45,166 nucleotides of DNA from Bacteroidaceae bacterium (GTDB lineage: Bacteria; Bacteroidota; Bacteroidia; Bacteroidales; Bacteroidaceae). Below are positions 9,731-19,224 of this stretch, one piece after another. A program made the position numbers and the translations under genes. The stretch covers positions 1-45,166 of the forward strand of contig JAFYQK010000004.1 in the NCBI GenBank assembly GCA_017547165.1, written 5' to 3'. How positions within the stretch are numbered: the stretch's first letter is position 1; each line of letters starts with the position of its first letter. Under the pieces are notes generated by a model, which was given only the letters and a program-made list of their open reading frames with translations, was not told the origin of the DNA and searched no databases.

Positions 9731-10956
9731 TCTGTTGCCTCCTCTTTTTGTGGTTCGTGTTTTTCTTCTATTTTGCGAGCCGAGCGACTAACACTCAGCA
9801 TTATGCCAAAGTAGGCGCAATTGACAAATGTGCTTGTACCGCCTCTGCTGATGAGTGGAAGAGGTTGGCCAGTTACTGGCATTGCTCCAACAGCAACAGC
9901 CATGTTTATCAAAGCTTGAACTACAAGCATGAGAGACAATCCCATTATCAAATATGCAGGAAACAATGACTCACATTTCCGTGCAATATAGTATGAGCGT
10001 ATAAGAAGAAGAATATATAGGAACATAACAACAAACCCAATACCCAATCCCCACTCTTCAATTAATATGGCATAAATAAAGTCGGAAAAGGCTTGAGGAA
10101 GATAATCTCTTTCAACGGAATTGCCAGGTCCCAATCCGGTTAGGCCTCCTGTTGCGATTGCAATATGGGCATGCCCTACCTGCATGTTGTTGTTTATGTC
10201 ATATTTCTTGGGATCTTCAGGTCGTTCTTCAGATCCAGTCACTCTGTTAACCCATGTAGGTACACGATGCAATATTCCACTTGAATTTTTTTTCCAGTCA
10301 TTTAGTGTGTTTTCTGGAATGCTAATGAGTGTGAGGTATCCAGCAAGACCTAAAGCTATCACTCCGCCTAATACCCATAAAAGAAACTTTTTTGATACTT
10401 GCGCATAAAAGCACATACAGAACATGACGGTACCAATAAGGACGGCTGTGCTAAGGTTCTCCGTAACAATTAGCAAAAGTGCAAACGCCATATTGACAAG
10501 AGCAATTCTCAAACCAAAGGTGTTTACTCCATTTTTGTCCCTAAATACACTGAAAATGAAAGCTGTTGTCATCACAAGCCCAAGTTTTGCGAATTCGCTT
10601 GGCTGGAAGGTGATATCACCAATGCCCACCCACCTGGCAGCCCCGTTAATTTTTCCTGTAAAGAGAGCGCATATCAAGAGTATATGTGCAAGTAGCATAA
10701 GTCCAAGTCCAAGTAACTTATAGAGCTTGCATGGCAATATATGCATTATCCAGGTGAAACCGACCCCAAGCAGAATGAAACTGCCATGACGCATAATAGG
10801 AGCCCAGTATTTACCTGAACTATACGTCATATTGCTTGAAGCACTATATACAACAACAATAGAGAAACAACAAAGTACAATGAATATCATCCAAAGTACC
10901 CAGTCTCCTTGCATGAAACCATTTTCCTGAAAATTCTTCTTACTCCAGTTTATCAT
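9727..10956 (-). CDS. ftsW: Lipid II polymerase FtsW (SEDS family)
   Basis: Multi-pass SEDS glycosyltransferase that polymerises lipid II together with the PBP encoded upstream in the operon. About ten hydrophobic segments are visible in 409 residues. Signature stretches include FQPSEFAKLGLV (the SEDS catalytic-loop region), the large extracytoplasmic loop after about residue 200 and the C-terminal PLISRGGTSTFVN. A cytoplasmic tail rich in Glu/Lys ends the protein. The start MINWSKKNFQENGFMQGDW was taken; an internal Met at residue 15 is possible. It overlaps murG by 4 nt. Neighbourhood and the RGGTS motif favour FtsW over RodA. Confidence 0.95.
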   Translation of the reverse strand: MINWSKKNFQENGFMQGDWVLWMIFIVLCCFSIVVVYSASSNMTYSSGKYWAPIMRHGSFILLGVGFTWIMHILPCKLYKLLGLGLMLLAHILLICALFTGKINGAARWVGIGDITFQPSEFAKLGLVMTTAFIFSVFRDKNGVNTFGLRIALVNMAFALLLIVTENLSTAVLIGTVMFCMCFYAQVSKKFLLWVLGGVIALGLAGYLTLISIPENTLNDWKKNSSGILHRVPTWVNRVTGSEERPEDPKKYDINNNMQVGHAHIAIATGGLTGLGPGNSVERDYLPQAFSDFIYAILIEEWGLGIGFVVMFLYILLLIRSYYIARKCESLFPAYLIMGLSLMLVVQALINMAVAVGAMPVTGQPLPLISRGGTSTFVNCAYFGIMLSVSRSARKIEEKHEPQKEEATE

Positions 10957-10990
10957 TGTTGGATTCTTTAGTAGAATTTATCGTTACTAT

Positions 10991-12325
10991 TTATAAATTT
11001 CTCACAAGTTCCTTAAATTGCTCACCGCGATCTTCCATATTTTTGAACAGGTCAAAGCTTGCGCAACACGGACTTAGTAAAACAGTATAGCCTGGTTTTG
11101 CCATTTGGCAGCAGGCCTTGATACAATCGTTCATGCTGTGGGTGTCTGCTATCTCTATGCCCATATCACCAAGGGCACCATGAAGTTTGCTGTTGTCTGC
11201 ACCTAAAAATACTAAGCCTTTACACTTTTCCTTTATCAAAGGTTTTATCGAGTCATAATCATTTCCCTTGTCTTTACCTCCTACTATTAAAATTGTAGGA
11301 CTGGTCATGCTTTCAAGAGCGTACCAGCATGCGTCAACATTGGTTGCTTTAGAATCGTTGATGTAAGTTACGCCACAAACGGAGGCAACTTTTTCCAATC
11401 TATGTTCTACACCTTGAAAGTTTCCTAAACTTTTCTTAAGGTCTTCGTCCTTCACACCTGCCAATCGTGTTGCTATACCGGCAGCTAACGAATTATACAT
11501 GTTGTGCTTGCCATGTAGTGATAGCGACTCTTGCTCCATATTAAATGGTGTTGGTGTCTCAAGATGGTAATTCCCGTCTTCAATGTACCCAATCATACCA
11601 TTCTTGCTCAGAATTGAGAAGGGACAATTTTGTGCCTTAATCCCAAATCTTTCCAGTTCCTTCTTAATTATTGGGTCATCTGCCCAATAAATGAATGCAT
11701 CATCTTCTTTTTGATTTTGAAGAATTCTCATCTTGGAATCTGCATATTTCTGCATATCATTGTCGTATCGATCAAGATGGTCTGGAGTAATATTGAGCAA
11801 TACTGCAATATTGGCCCTGAAATCATACATGTTGTCTAATTGGAAACTGCTCAGCTCTATTACATAGTGATCGTAGGTACATCCTTCGGCGACTTGAAGC
11901 GCCAAGGAGCGTCCGATGTTACCCGCCAATCCAACATTATAGCCAGCATTCTTCAAAATATGATAGATGAGGCTTGTTGTGGTAGTTTTACCATTGCTGC
12001 CCGTGATGCAAATCATTTTTGCGTCACAGTATCTGCCTGCAAATTCAATTTCATTTATTATATGAATACCCTTTTCAATAGCCTGTACAATGATTGGTGC
12101 ATTATCAGGTATGCCGGGACTCTTGATGATTTCATCTGCATCAAGTATTCTTGTAGTGCTATGGTTACCTTCTTCCCATTCAATGTTGTGTTCGTTGAGG
12201 GCATTTTTATACTTTTCCTTTATTTGCCCCATATCGCTGACAAATACGTCAAATCCTTTCTTTAGAGCAAGGATTGCCGCTCCTACGCCACTTTCCGCAG
12301 CACCGAGTATTGCTATCTTTTTCAT
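10991..12325 (-). CDS. murD: UDP-N-acetylmuramoylalanine--D-glutamate ligase
   Basis: Adds D-Glu to UDP-MurNAc-L-Ala. From the chosen start MKKIAILGAAESGVGAA the Rossmann UDP site is at the N-terminus, the P-loop ITGSNGKTTTT is at about 107-116 and the central-domain NITPDHLDRY follows. The C-terminal domain contains INDSKATNVDA and GGKDKGNDY. A longer frame opens at 12388, but its extra 21 residues would lie inside the mraY coding region and lack family similarity. The ATG at 12325, 5 nt after the mraY stop, is preferred, giving 444 residues, which is normal. Confidence 0.96.
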   Translation of the reverse strand: MKKIAILGAAESGVGAAILALKKGFDVFVSDMGQIKEKYKNALNEHNIEWEEGNHSTTRILDADEIIKSPGIPDNAPIIVQAIEKGIHIINEIEFAGRYCDAKMICITGSNGKTTTTSLIYHILKNAGYNVGLAGNIGRSLALQVAEGCTYDHYVIELSSFQLDNMYDFRANIAVLLNITPDHLDRYDNDMQKYADSKMRILQNQKEDDAFIYWADDPIIKKELERFGIKAQNCPFSILSKNGMIGYIEDGNYHLETPTPFNMEQESLSLHGKHNMYNSLAAGIATRLAGVKDEDLKKSLGNFQGVEHRLEKVASVCGVTYINDSKATNVDACWYALESMTSPTILIVGGKDKGNDYDSIKPLIKEKCKGLVFLGADNSKLHGALGDMGIEIADTHSMNDCIKACCQMAKPGYTVLLSPCCASFDLFKNMEDRGEQFKELVRNL

Positions 12326-12330
12326 TCTTA

Positions 12331-13596
12331 TTACCTTATTTTCAATGTTACTATAGCTAGCGAAGCCATAATTATTGTTACAATCCAAAACCTTGTTGTG
12401 ATTTTGCTTTCAAGCCAGCACCCTTTAGGCCAATTTATAAATATTTTTAGATCTGGACTTAATTGTCCTGGTTTGATTCGGAATGTATCGTGAATTGGTG
12501 CGCGTTTGAATACTCTCCATTTTACACCTCGCTTGTTGCCCATTCGTGCAATGTTGGTTTGCAGCAAGACACTTGCACTTTCTAGTACAAACACGAAACA
12601 GATTATTGGTATAAGCAATTCTTTGTGTATGATTATGGCAGTTACCGCAATAATGCCTCCAATTGCAAGGCTTCCAGTATCTCCCATAAACACCTGTGCG
12701 GGATATGCATTGTACCACAAAAAACCGATTAGTGAACCTACAAAGGCAAGTAGGAATATCACCAACTCTTCTGAACCTGGAACAAACATGATATTCAAAT
12801 ATCCTGCAAATGTAATATGACTGGATACATAGGCAAGAATAGCTAAAGCAATGCCCATAATGGCAGAATTACCCGCACACATTCCATCCATTCCATCGTT
12901 AAGATTCGACCCATTGCTTACAGCCATAACAACAAATGTTACGAGGAAAACAAAGAAAATCCATCCTGCTAAAGTTTTATATTCACCCAGAAAAGCGAAA
13001 AGTTCACTATAATTAAGGTTGTTGTTCTTTACAAAAGGAATAGTTGTGATTGTGCTCTTGACTGGTTCGCTTTTATGTATGACTGTTTCTGTCTCCTTAT
13101 TATGCGATATGCTGATGTTTTCTCGAATTACAGCATCTGGGCTATACCACATAGTCAGACCAATGGCTAAACCAAGAATTGCCTGTCCTGCAATTTTGTA
13201 TATGGGCTTGAGACCATCTTTGTTAATTTTAAGTTTTATATAGTCATCCATAAAACCGATAAAACCAAGCCATATCGTCGTGGCTATCATCATAAGCATG
13301 TAGATGTTTCTTAGTCTTCCCAAAAGCAGGCATGGGACGATAATAGAGACCAGTATTATAATTCCTCCCATAGTGGGAACACCTCTTTTCTCCACACCAT
13401 ATGGATCGATGCTCTCATCACGTTGTGATTCGCTAATGTTCCTTTTCTTCATCCATTGAATGAAGTATTGTCCGAACCACATCGAAATGAGCAGGCTAAG
13501 CACCAATGTTAGCAGACCGCGGAATGAAATGTATTGCCACATTCCTGCTCCACTGATACCAAATTGATCTAAATATCTAAAAAGGTAGTATAGCAT
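12331..13596 (-). CDS. mraY: Phospho-MurNAc-pentapeptide-transferase
   Basis: Integral membrane enzyme that moves phospho-MurNAc-pentapeptide to undecaprenyl phosphate, making lipid I. About ten membrane segments are visible. Catalytic motifs are GFMDDYIKL (the Asp pair), the NGSNLNDGMDGMCAG loop and the C-terminal HDTFR-type motif (RAPIHDTFRI). The 421 residues exceed the proteobacterial 360 because of a polar stretch around 155-205 (SISHNKETETVIHKSEP...). From memory this longer form is usual in Bacteroidota. It sits between murE and murD with short gaps. Confidence 0.97.
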   Translation of the reverse strand: MLYYLFRYLDQFGISGAGMWQYISFRGLLTLVLSLLISMWFGQYFIQWMKKRNISESQRDESIDPYGVEKRGVPTMGGIIILVSIIVPCLLLGRLRNIYMLMMIATTIWLGFIGFMDDYIKLKINKDGLKPIYKIAGQAILGLAIGLTMWYSPDAVIRENISISHNKETETVIHKSEPVKSTITTIPFVKNNNLNYSELFAFLGEYKTLAGWIFFVFLVTFVVMAVSNGSNLNDGMDGMCAGNSAIMGIALAILAYVSSHITFAGYLNIMFVPGSEELVIFLLAFVGSLIGFLWYNAYPAQVFMGDTGSLAIGGIIAVTAIIIHKELLIPIICFVFVLESASVLLQTNIARMGNKRGVKWRVFKRAPIHDTFRIKPGQLSPDLKIFINWPKGCWLESKITTRFWIVTIIMASLAIVTLKIR

Positions 13597-13628
13597 TTAA
13601 TTAAACAAGTTTTATTTCTGCAGTATTG

Positions 13629-15086
13629 TTAATTTTCTAAACCGAAGACTTGGCGTACAACTTCATGATCGTCAAAGTGATACTTGACACCTTTAATTAT
13701 TTGATAATCTTCGTGACCTTTTCCCGCAATAAGGATGACGTCGCCTTTTTGTGCCGTCATACAAGCCGTCCTGATTGCTTCTTTTCTATTAACAATGCTA
13801 ATAGTTTTGTCTAAACCTTCTTTGTCTAATCCCGCAAGCATGTCATTTATTATGTCTTGAGGATCCTCATCTCTTGGATTGTCACTTGTTATTATTATCC
13901 TGTCGCTTTGCTTTGCCGCTTCTTGGGCCATGAGTGGTCTTTTGCCCTTGTCTCTATTGCCTCCAGCACCGCATATAGTCCATAATTTGCCCTTGCCTTG
14001 CAACACTTCGTTTATGGTGCTGAGCACGTTTTTCAACGCGTCTGGCGTGTGAGCATAGTCTATGACGGCTGTCACTCCTTTGTCAGATCTAAAAGTTTCA
14101 AAGCGACCGTTCACGGGTCTCATTGCACTCAATTGTACAAGCGCGTCTTGTTTGTCGAAACCCATCATACATAGTGTTCCATATATGGCAAGGATATTCT
14201 GTACGTTGAATTTTCCAACAAACTGAACAAACACTTCTGTGCCGTTTATATCCAAATTCATCCCCTCAAAACTTTCTTCCAATACCTTTGCATGGAAGTC
14301 TGCACTGCTCTGTATAGAATAAGTCTTTGCGGTTGCCTTGGTGTTTTGCAACATAACTGCTCCATTTTTGTCATCAGCATTGGTAATTGCAAAAGAACCT
14401 TTGGGGAGTTGGTCGAAGAATCCTTTTTTCGCATCTCTATAATTGTCAAAGGTCTTGTGATAGTCTAGATGGTCGCGAGTAAGGTTTGTGAAAACACCAC
14501 CAGCAAAGTTCAAACCCGATATTCGGTGTTGGTCTACAGCATGACTGCTCACCTCCATAAAAGCATATTCACATCCTTTTTCAGCCATTTTACCCAAAAG
14601 GGAATTAAGTGTAATGGGGTCTGGTGTAGTGCATTCAGTAGGATATGCCTCTCCATCAATGTAATTACAAACAGTGCTACAAAGACCCGCTTTGTACCCC
14701 ATGCGTCTTACGATATTGTATAGTGTAGTGGCTATAGTTGTCTTTCCGTTAGTACCTGTCACACCAATAAGTTTCATCCGTTTTGTTGGATTGCCAAAGA
14801 AGGTTGTCGCAAGATGACCAACAATAGGAGTTGTGTTATCGAAGGTAATATATGTGATGTTTGGAACAATATTTTCCGGCATGCATTCGCAAACGATGCA
14901 TGATGCCCCATTTTCAATAGCTTTGTTGATATACTGGTGACCATCTGTTTGTGTTCCTTTAACAGCTATGAAAATACTAGCTTCAGTACATTTGCGAGAG
15001 TCGATTTCAATCCCCTTAATGTTTATGTCTGTATTACCTAAAACACTTGTTGGCTTACAATTATATAATAGTTCTTTGAGTTTCAT
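13629..15086 (-). CDS. murE: UDP-MurNAc-tripeptide synthetase (meso-DAP adding)
   Basis: Adds the third residue of the peptidoglycan stem peptide. The P-loop [12 protein letters not shown] spans about 109-120. The YKAGLCSTV and TTPDPITL segments are typical. In the C-terminal domain SDNPRDEDP (401-409) contains DNPR, the motif associated with meso-diaminopimelate specificity rather than lysine. The end [11 protein letters not shown] is conserved. The 485 residues are normal. It lies 27 nt downstream of the PBP gene. Confidence 0.97.
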   Translation of the reverse strand: MKLKELLYNCKPTSVLGNTDINIKGIEIDSRKCTEASIFIAVKGTQTDGHQYINKAIENGASCIVCECMPENIVPNITYITFDNTTPIVGHLATTFFGNPTKRMKLIGVTGTNGKTTIATTLYNIVRRMGYKAGLCSTVCNYIDGEAYPTECTTPDPITLNSLLGKMAEKGCEYAFMEVSSHAVDQHRISGLNFAGGVFTNLTRDHLDYHKTFDNYRDAKKGFFDQLPKGSFAITNADDKNGAVMLQNTKATAKTYSIQSSADFHAKVLEESFEGMNLDINGTEVFVQFVGKFNVQNILAIYGTLCMMGFDKQDALVQLSAMRPVNGRFETFRSDKGVTAVIDYAHTPDALKNVLSTINEVLQGKGKLWTICGAGGNRDKGKRPLMAQEAAKQSDRIIITSDNPRDEDPQDIINDMLAGLDKEGLDKTISIVNRKEAIRTACMTAQKGDVILIAGKGHEDYQIIKGVKYHFDDHEVVRQVFGLEN

Positions 15087-15113
15087 ACACCTTATATATA
15101 TATATGGTTGTAA

Positions 15114-17180
15114 CTATTCTAAGTAAAGAATTATTGTTTCTTGATTATTTACCTCACTACCAGCTGAGACGCTTTGAGATTTAACTGTACCACATCCTTC
15201 TAATTTCACATCAAGTCCACGCTTTTTCATCATATGCACGGCATCTTTTGCTCCCATGCCTACCACGTCAGGAATAATTGTGAGATTCTCATTTTCGGTA
15301 GAGGACTTGTTTTTACTTCTTGGTACAAAGACCGATAGGCTATCCGCAACTTCCGAAGCTTCGCGTTCAAAACATTGTGCCATAATGTATTGTGAAATTT
15401 GCCTGAACACCGGACCGCAATGTGTTCCGCCAGATGCCGGCAAACCTTTTTTGACAATGCTGACAATGCAACTGTATTTCGGGGCTTCAGAAGGGAAGTA
15501 ACCGCAGAAACTTATCATGTAGCGAGGAATGCCATTTTTGTATCCAGCTCTACCGTTAGCGATCTGTGCCGTTCCTGTTTTGCCACTAACTTGAAAGAGT
15601 TTTCCTCCATTGCCTGCTTTCTTGCCTAAACCAATGCTTACAACATTGTTTAAACAGAATTGGATATCCTTTAGAGTTGATGGTTTGCAAATTTGTTCAA
15701 TCAATACCTCGGTAGGAAATTCTCTTACTACTTCTCCGTTGCACATTTCTGCCTTAATGAATTTAGGCTTAACCATTTTACCATTGTTGGCTATGGCATT
15801 GTAGAAGGTAAGTGTGCTTATGACCGGCTGTTGTGTAACATAACCTATGCTCATCCAGGGGAGGTCCGACTTACTCCAATACCTTTTTTTGCTGTTAGGT
15901 TGCGGAATCAGAGGTTCTCCCTTGCCAACGAAAGGAAGGTTTAGAGGTATGCCAACTCCCATTCTGCGTAGACCATCTACATATTTTTGAGGATCATTTT
16001 TGAATGCATCATCTATAATGCGACTAACCCCGATGTTGCTACTCTGTTCTAATATCTGTGAAAAGGTAAGTATTCCATATCCTCCACGATGCCAATTGTG
16101 ATCTTTCATTTTTCGTCCATACATGGGATATATACCACCCGTACAGTCTACAGTTGTGCTAAGTGTCGCCTTTCCTTCGTCAAGAGCGAGCATCATGCTG
16201 GCCGTTTTAAAAGTAGAGCCAGGTTCCATCAAGTCGCTGACGGCACTGTTTTTCATTTCGTAGTATTTACCGTCGTTTCCTCTATGCATGTTCACAATGG
16301 CTTTGACTTCGCCAGTGGCGACTTCCATGACAATCACCATACCAAGGTCACCATTTATCTCTGGATCTTTTAGTTGTGCAACCAAAATCTTTTCTGCCAT
16401 ATCTTGTATGTCCACATCAATGGTAGAAATCAGGTCATGTCCATCAACAGGTTCCTTGTCAATTATTTGGATACGCTTATTGCGCACTTTCATGCTGTGC
16501 GCTATGCCGTTCTCTCCTCTTAGTATACTGTCGTAGCTTAACTCCAAACCATTTTTTGCAGCGTTGGAGTCGGTTCTCAGACTTCCAAGTGTTCGATTGG
16601 CTAAAGAACCATATGGATGTTTTCTTTGCATGATGGTTTTTGTGTAGAAACCACCTTTGTTGCCGCTTTCTTTAAATAAAGGCAACTCTTTACATTCCTT
16701 GTACTGGATGTAAGTGGCTATCCTTGGATATATACGACATGCTCTGCTCTTTCGCTTGTACCCTTTAAGCAATCGGTTGCGATACCATTTGGTATTCTCT
16801 TGTAGATTTCTTTTCTTGTCGGGAAATATTCTTGCCAATCCGGCGGAAATAGTGTCAAGTTCTGCGATGAAAACAGAGTCTCTCCATGCTTGTGCCTTTG
16901 CCCTGGTTAACGAGTCTCTGTCGTAGGCGACAAAATCCATATACAAGATATATTCTGGTACAGAACCCGCCATCAACCTACCCTTGCAATCGTAGATGTT
17001 TCCTCGGGTTGCAGGGATATCAATGTTTTCATGTATAAGCGTTTTGCTTACCTCAACCCAATATTCTCTGTCGAAAAATATCGTGTGCAAGGCTTTGCTC
17101 GCAATGTAGATGCATGCGATACATAGGATAATGATGATGACTATGAAACGTTTGATACTATTGCTTTTGTCAGGTTTCAT
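15114..17180 (-). CDS. ftsI: Division-specific penicillin-binding protein with PASTA domain (FtsI/PBP3 type)
   Basis: Class B transpeptidase that cross-links septal peptidoglycan with FtsW. One N-terminal membrane anchor (about 10-30) is followed by a dimerisation domain containing IPATRGNIYDCKG. The transpeptidase has the three active-site motifs: STFK (322-325, nucleophile Ser322), SSN (380-382) and KTG (534-536). Residues about 635-688 (IPDVVGMGAKDAVHMMKKRG...) form a single PASTA domain at the C-terminus. The 688 residues are longer than E. coli FtsI, mainly from the PASTA and the linker. It overlaps the FtsL-like gene by 4 nt. Confidence 0.96.
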   Translation of the reverse strand: MKPDKSNSIKRFIVIIIILCIACIYIASKALHTIFFDREYWVEVSKTLIHENIDIPATRGNIYDCKGRLMAGSVPEYILYMDFVAYDRDSLTRAKAQAWRDSVFIAELDTISAGLARIFPDKKRNLQENTKWYRNRLLKGYKRKSRACRIYPRIATYIQYKECKELPLFKESGNKGGFYTKTIMQRKHPYGSLANRTLGSLRTDSNAAKNGLELSYDSILRGENGIAHSMKVRNKRIQIIDKEPVDGHDLISTIDVDIQDMAEKILVAQLKDPEINGDLGMVIVMEVATGEVKAIVNMHRGNDGKYYEMKNSAVSDLMEPGSTFKTASMMLALDEGKATLSTTVDCTGGIYPMYGRKMKDHNWHRGGYGILTFSQILEQSSNIGVSRIIDDAFKNDPQKYVDGLRRMGVGIPLNLPFVGKGEPLIPQPNSKKRYWSKSDLPWMSIGYVTQQPVISTLTFYNAIANNGKMVKPKFIKAEMCNGEVVREFPTEVLIEQICKPSTLKDIQFCLNNVVSIGLGKKAGNGGKLFQVSGKTGTAQIANGRAGYKNGIPRYMISFCGYFPSEAPKYSCIVSIVKKGLPASGGTHCGPVFRQISQYIMAQCFEREASEVADSLSVFVPRSKNKSSTENENLTIIPDVVGMGAKDAVHMMKKRGLDVKLEGCGTVKSQSVSAGSEVNNQETIILYLE

Positions 17181-17593
17181 TTTGAGTCAGTTTTCTTGTA
17201 TATGGTATAGTGTGCTTCTGTGCTAACTTTTAGTGTGCTGTCTCCGAATGCGTTCAAAGCAGATTCGATTTGGCTTTGTCTTGAATGCAGTGTCAGTTCG
17301 CTATTTCTTGTTAATGCCCTGAATTTCCAGTCCTGATACTCCTTTCTCAGTTTTTCTTCAAGAATAGCTTCCTGTTGTGCCTGGTATCTGCATGTGATGT
17401 ATAGGATGAGACCAATGACTATGAGTACTATCAATGTTATTTGGTCCTTGAACCACTTGCCATCCTTGCTCAACTGTTGTAAGGCACCTCTCCATTGCTT
17501 TAAGGCTATTTCGTCTCCAATGGTATTGCCAATAGCATTTAGAAGTTTCCCTTTTTTTGTTGGTATTTCGTTTTCGGTGGTATTTTTCTTCAT
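17177..17593 (-). CDS. FtsL-like divisome protein
   Basis: 138-residue bitopic protein: an unusually long cytoplasmic start of about 52 residues, a single membrane helix (ITLIVLIVIGLILYITC, about 53-69), then a coiled-coil-prone extracytoplasmic part rich in Gln, Glu and Leu (RYQAQQEAILEEKLRKEYQDWKF). Sequence similarity to E. coli FtsL is not evident. The call rests on topology, size and its place between rsmH and the PBP gene, where FtsL is always found. It overlaps both neighbours by 4 nt, so translation is tightly coupled. Confidence 0.85.
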   Translation of the reverse strand: MKKNTTENEIPTKKGKLLNAIGNTIGDEIALKQWRGALQQLSKDGKWFKDQITLIVLIVIGLILYITCRYQAQQEAILEEKLRKEYQDWKFRALTRNSELTLHSRQSQIESALNAFGDSTLKVSTEAHYTIYKKTDSK

Positions 17594-18510
17594 GACTTCT
17601 CTGCTATTCTTAATTTGGCTGATCTGCTCCTTGGGTTCTCGGCGATTTCTGCATCACTTGCTGTAGTGACATTTTTGTTTATCTGTTTCAGAGGTGTTTT
17701 GGTTTGTCCAAAAATCAAAGCCTGATTGTTAGCACTATCTTTGTTCTTCTTGTCGGTTCCCTTCATGTGGTTCTTTACAATGCGATCCTCAAGGCTATGA
17801 TACGTCATTATTACTAATCTACCTTTAGGGGCCAACAAATCTGTTGCATTATCAAGCATTTCGCGAAGCACCTTCATTTCTCCGTTTACCTCAATGCGCA
17901 GGGCCTGGAAAAGTTTCGACATATCTTTTTTCTCACGGCCAAAACCCAATAGGGGTGTTACGAGCTCTGCAAGTTGACCGGTTGTGGTAATTTCGGTAGT
18001 GCTACGATGTTTAACTATTTTTGACGCAATTTTGCGACTTTGCTTCAGTTCGCCATAATAGTAGAAGATATCTGCTAATTGTTCTTCGCTATATTCTGCT
18101 ATAATCTGTTTGGCTGTTATTTTGCCAGCCTGATTCATTCTCATGTCAAGCGGAGCATCATATCGGAAAGAAAACCCCCTTTCTCCCTCGTCCAAATGAT
18201 GGCTGCTTACTCCAAGGTCTGCTAAAATGCCATCTACCTTCTCTATACTATAATATTGCATCCAATTTTTTATAAATCGGAAATTGCTTCGAACGAAAGT
18301 GAACCTTTCGTCCTTTATGGCACCTTCCATAGCGTCGAGATCCTGGTCAAAGCCATAAAGATGTCCTTGTGCGTTCAGTCTCTTTACAATCTCTTTGCTA
18401 TGTCCACCGCCTCCATATGTAAGGTCAATGTATATGCCATCAGGTTTTATGTTAAGACCTTCTAGGCATTCGTCAAGCATTACCGGGATATGATAGCAAT
18501 CAGGATTCAT
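17590..18510 (-). CDS. rsmH: 16S rRNA m4C1402 methyltransferase RsmH (MraW)
   Basis: SAM-dependent enzyme that N4-methylates C1402 of 16S rRNA at the P site. The start YHIPVMLDECLEGL and the SAM-binding YIDLTYGGGGHS (about 26-38) are diagnostic. LADLGVSSHHLDEGERGFSF and the C-terminal VIMTYHSLEDRIVK motif are also present. The 306 residues are the family length. It overlaps the end of mraZ by 11 nt and the FtsL-like gene by 4 nt. Confidence 0.97.
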   Translation of the reverse strand: MNPDCYHIPVMLDECLEGLNIKPDGIYIDLTYGGGGHSKEIVKRLNAQGHLYGFDQDLDAMEGAIKDERFTFVRSNFRFIKNWMQYYSIEKVDGILADLGVSSHHLDEGERGFSFRYDAPLDMRMNQAGKITAKQIIAEYSEEQLADIFYYYGELKQSRKIASKIVKHRSTTEITTTGQLAELVTPLLGFGREKKDMSKLFQALRIEVNGEMKVLREMLDNATDLLAPKGRLVIMTYHSLEDRIVKNHMKGTDKKNKDSANNQALIFGQTKTPLKQINKNVTTASDAEIAENPRSRSAKLRIAEKS

Positions 18511-18958
18511 AAGTGTCGGGGTTCATTATTTGTTCGAGGTTTTCAGCGAGTTTCTCTGTGTTTGTTAATAGTTCTTCGGCTTTCTGACGGCTCCATATCT
18601 CAATGGAATTATCCATTCCGATGAATCTTACTTCGCTTTGAATGTCTGCCGAGTCTAGATATCGCCGTGGAATAAGTATACGGCCATTTCCATCAATGTT
18701 AATTTTCTCGGCTCCGGCTACAAATCCGCGTAATGCCTCTCTGCCTTTCCTGTCGAATGGGTTAGTGCGTTGTGCAATGGCATCCACCATAGAGTCCCAT
18801 ACTTTTTCGGGGTATAGAACCAGGCATCTTTGAAAGATGTCTTTGCGCAAAATCAGTGCGTCAAGGTCGGTTTGTTGTAATACCTTGCGGAAGTTTGCGG
18901 GGATGAAAACTCGTCCCTTTTCATCTGTCTTCGCGTCAATGTTGCCGGTGAATCTCAT
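18500..18958 (-). CDS. mraZ: Transcriptional regulator MraZ
   Basis: First gene of the dcw cluster; a ring-forming DNA-binding protein that in E. coli represses its own operon. Two SpoVT/AbrB-like swapped-hairpin repeats are visible: DAKTDEKGRVFIPANFRKVL (about 8-27) and NIDGNGRILIPRRYL. The frame opens at 19012, but the extra 18 residues would cross the -7 promoter box at 18991-18998. The ATG at 18958 (MRFTGNIDAKTDEKG) gives the expected 152 residues. Tandem GTGGG boxes just upstream of the -7 box match the known MraZ operator, so autoregulation is likely. Confidence 0.96.
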   Translation of the reverse strand: MRFTGNIDAKTDEKGRVFIPANFRKVLQQTDLDALILRKDIFQRCLVLYPEKVWDSMVDAIAQRTNPFDRKGREALRGFVAGAEKINIDGNGRILIPRRYLDSADIQSEVRFIGMDNSIEIWSRQKAEELLTNTEKLAENLEQIMNPDTYES

Positions 18959-18990
18959 GTGTGCGTACCTTATTAAATAAATTTTCAACG

Positions 18991-18998
18991 CAAAGATA
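18991..18998 (-). promoter_or_regulatory. dcw-cluster promoter, -7 box
   Basis: TATCTTTG on the minus strand, 32 nt upstream of the mraZ start codon. No good TTTG is found at the expected -33 distance; that position is instead covered by the GTGGG boxes. This fits a regulated promoter. Confidence 0.75.
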
Positions 18999-19007
18999 CA
19001 AAAATCC

Positions 19008-19022
19008 CCCACAAATCCCCAC
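19008..19022 (-). promoter_or_regulatory. Probable MraZ operator: GTGGG-N5-GTGGG
   Basis: On the minus strand two GTGGG pentamers (19018-19022 and 19008-19012) are separated by exactly 5 nt, giving a 10-bp period. Tandem (G)TGGG repeats with 5-nt spacers are the described MraZ-binding sites in E. coli and Mycoplasma. The boxes occupy the -33/-7 spacer of the mraZ promoter, where binding would block RNA polymerase. Only two boxes are seen; a third is absent. Confidence 0.7.
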
Positions 19023-19163
19023 TTATGTGTAAAAATAATTTTAAAAGTGTATATTTTTTTTCGAGGGAGATGTTGCTCTTTATTCGCGGTAGTTATGAAA
19101 ATATATGATGAAATCGGTATTTTTATTTAAAAAGACTGATGTTGATATATTTTGTTCATAAAA

Positions 19164-19194
19164 TTTGTCGGGTGGGGAGAATGTTGTATATTTG
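19164..19194 (+). promoter_or_regulatory. Promoter of the cyclophilin gene
   Basis: TTTG (19164-19167), a 19-nt spacer and TATATTTG (19187-19194) match the Bacteroidota consensus exactly. Transcription should start near 19200, which bears on the choice of start codon downstream. Confidence 0.85.
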
Positions 19195-19224
19195 CAATGA
19201 ATTATGTTTATGCGGAGTTGTTTT

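Noticed and set aside
3857-18958. Missing murF and ddl as a sign of a broken dcw cluster
   Set aside because: All genes are intact with tight overlaps; from family knowledge, Bacteroidales commonly encode murF and ddl elsewhere.
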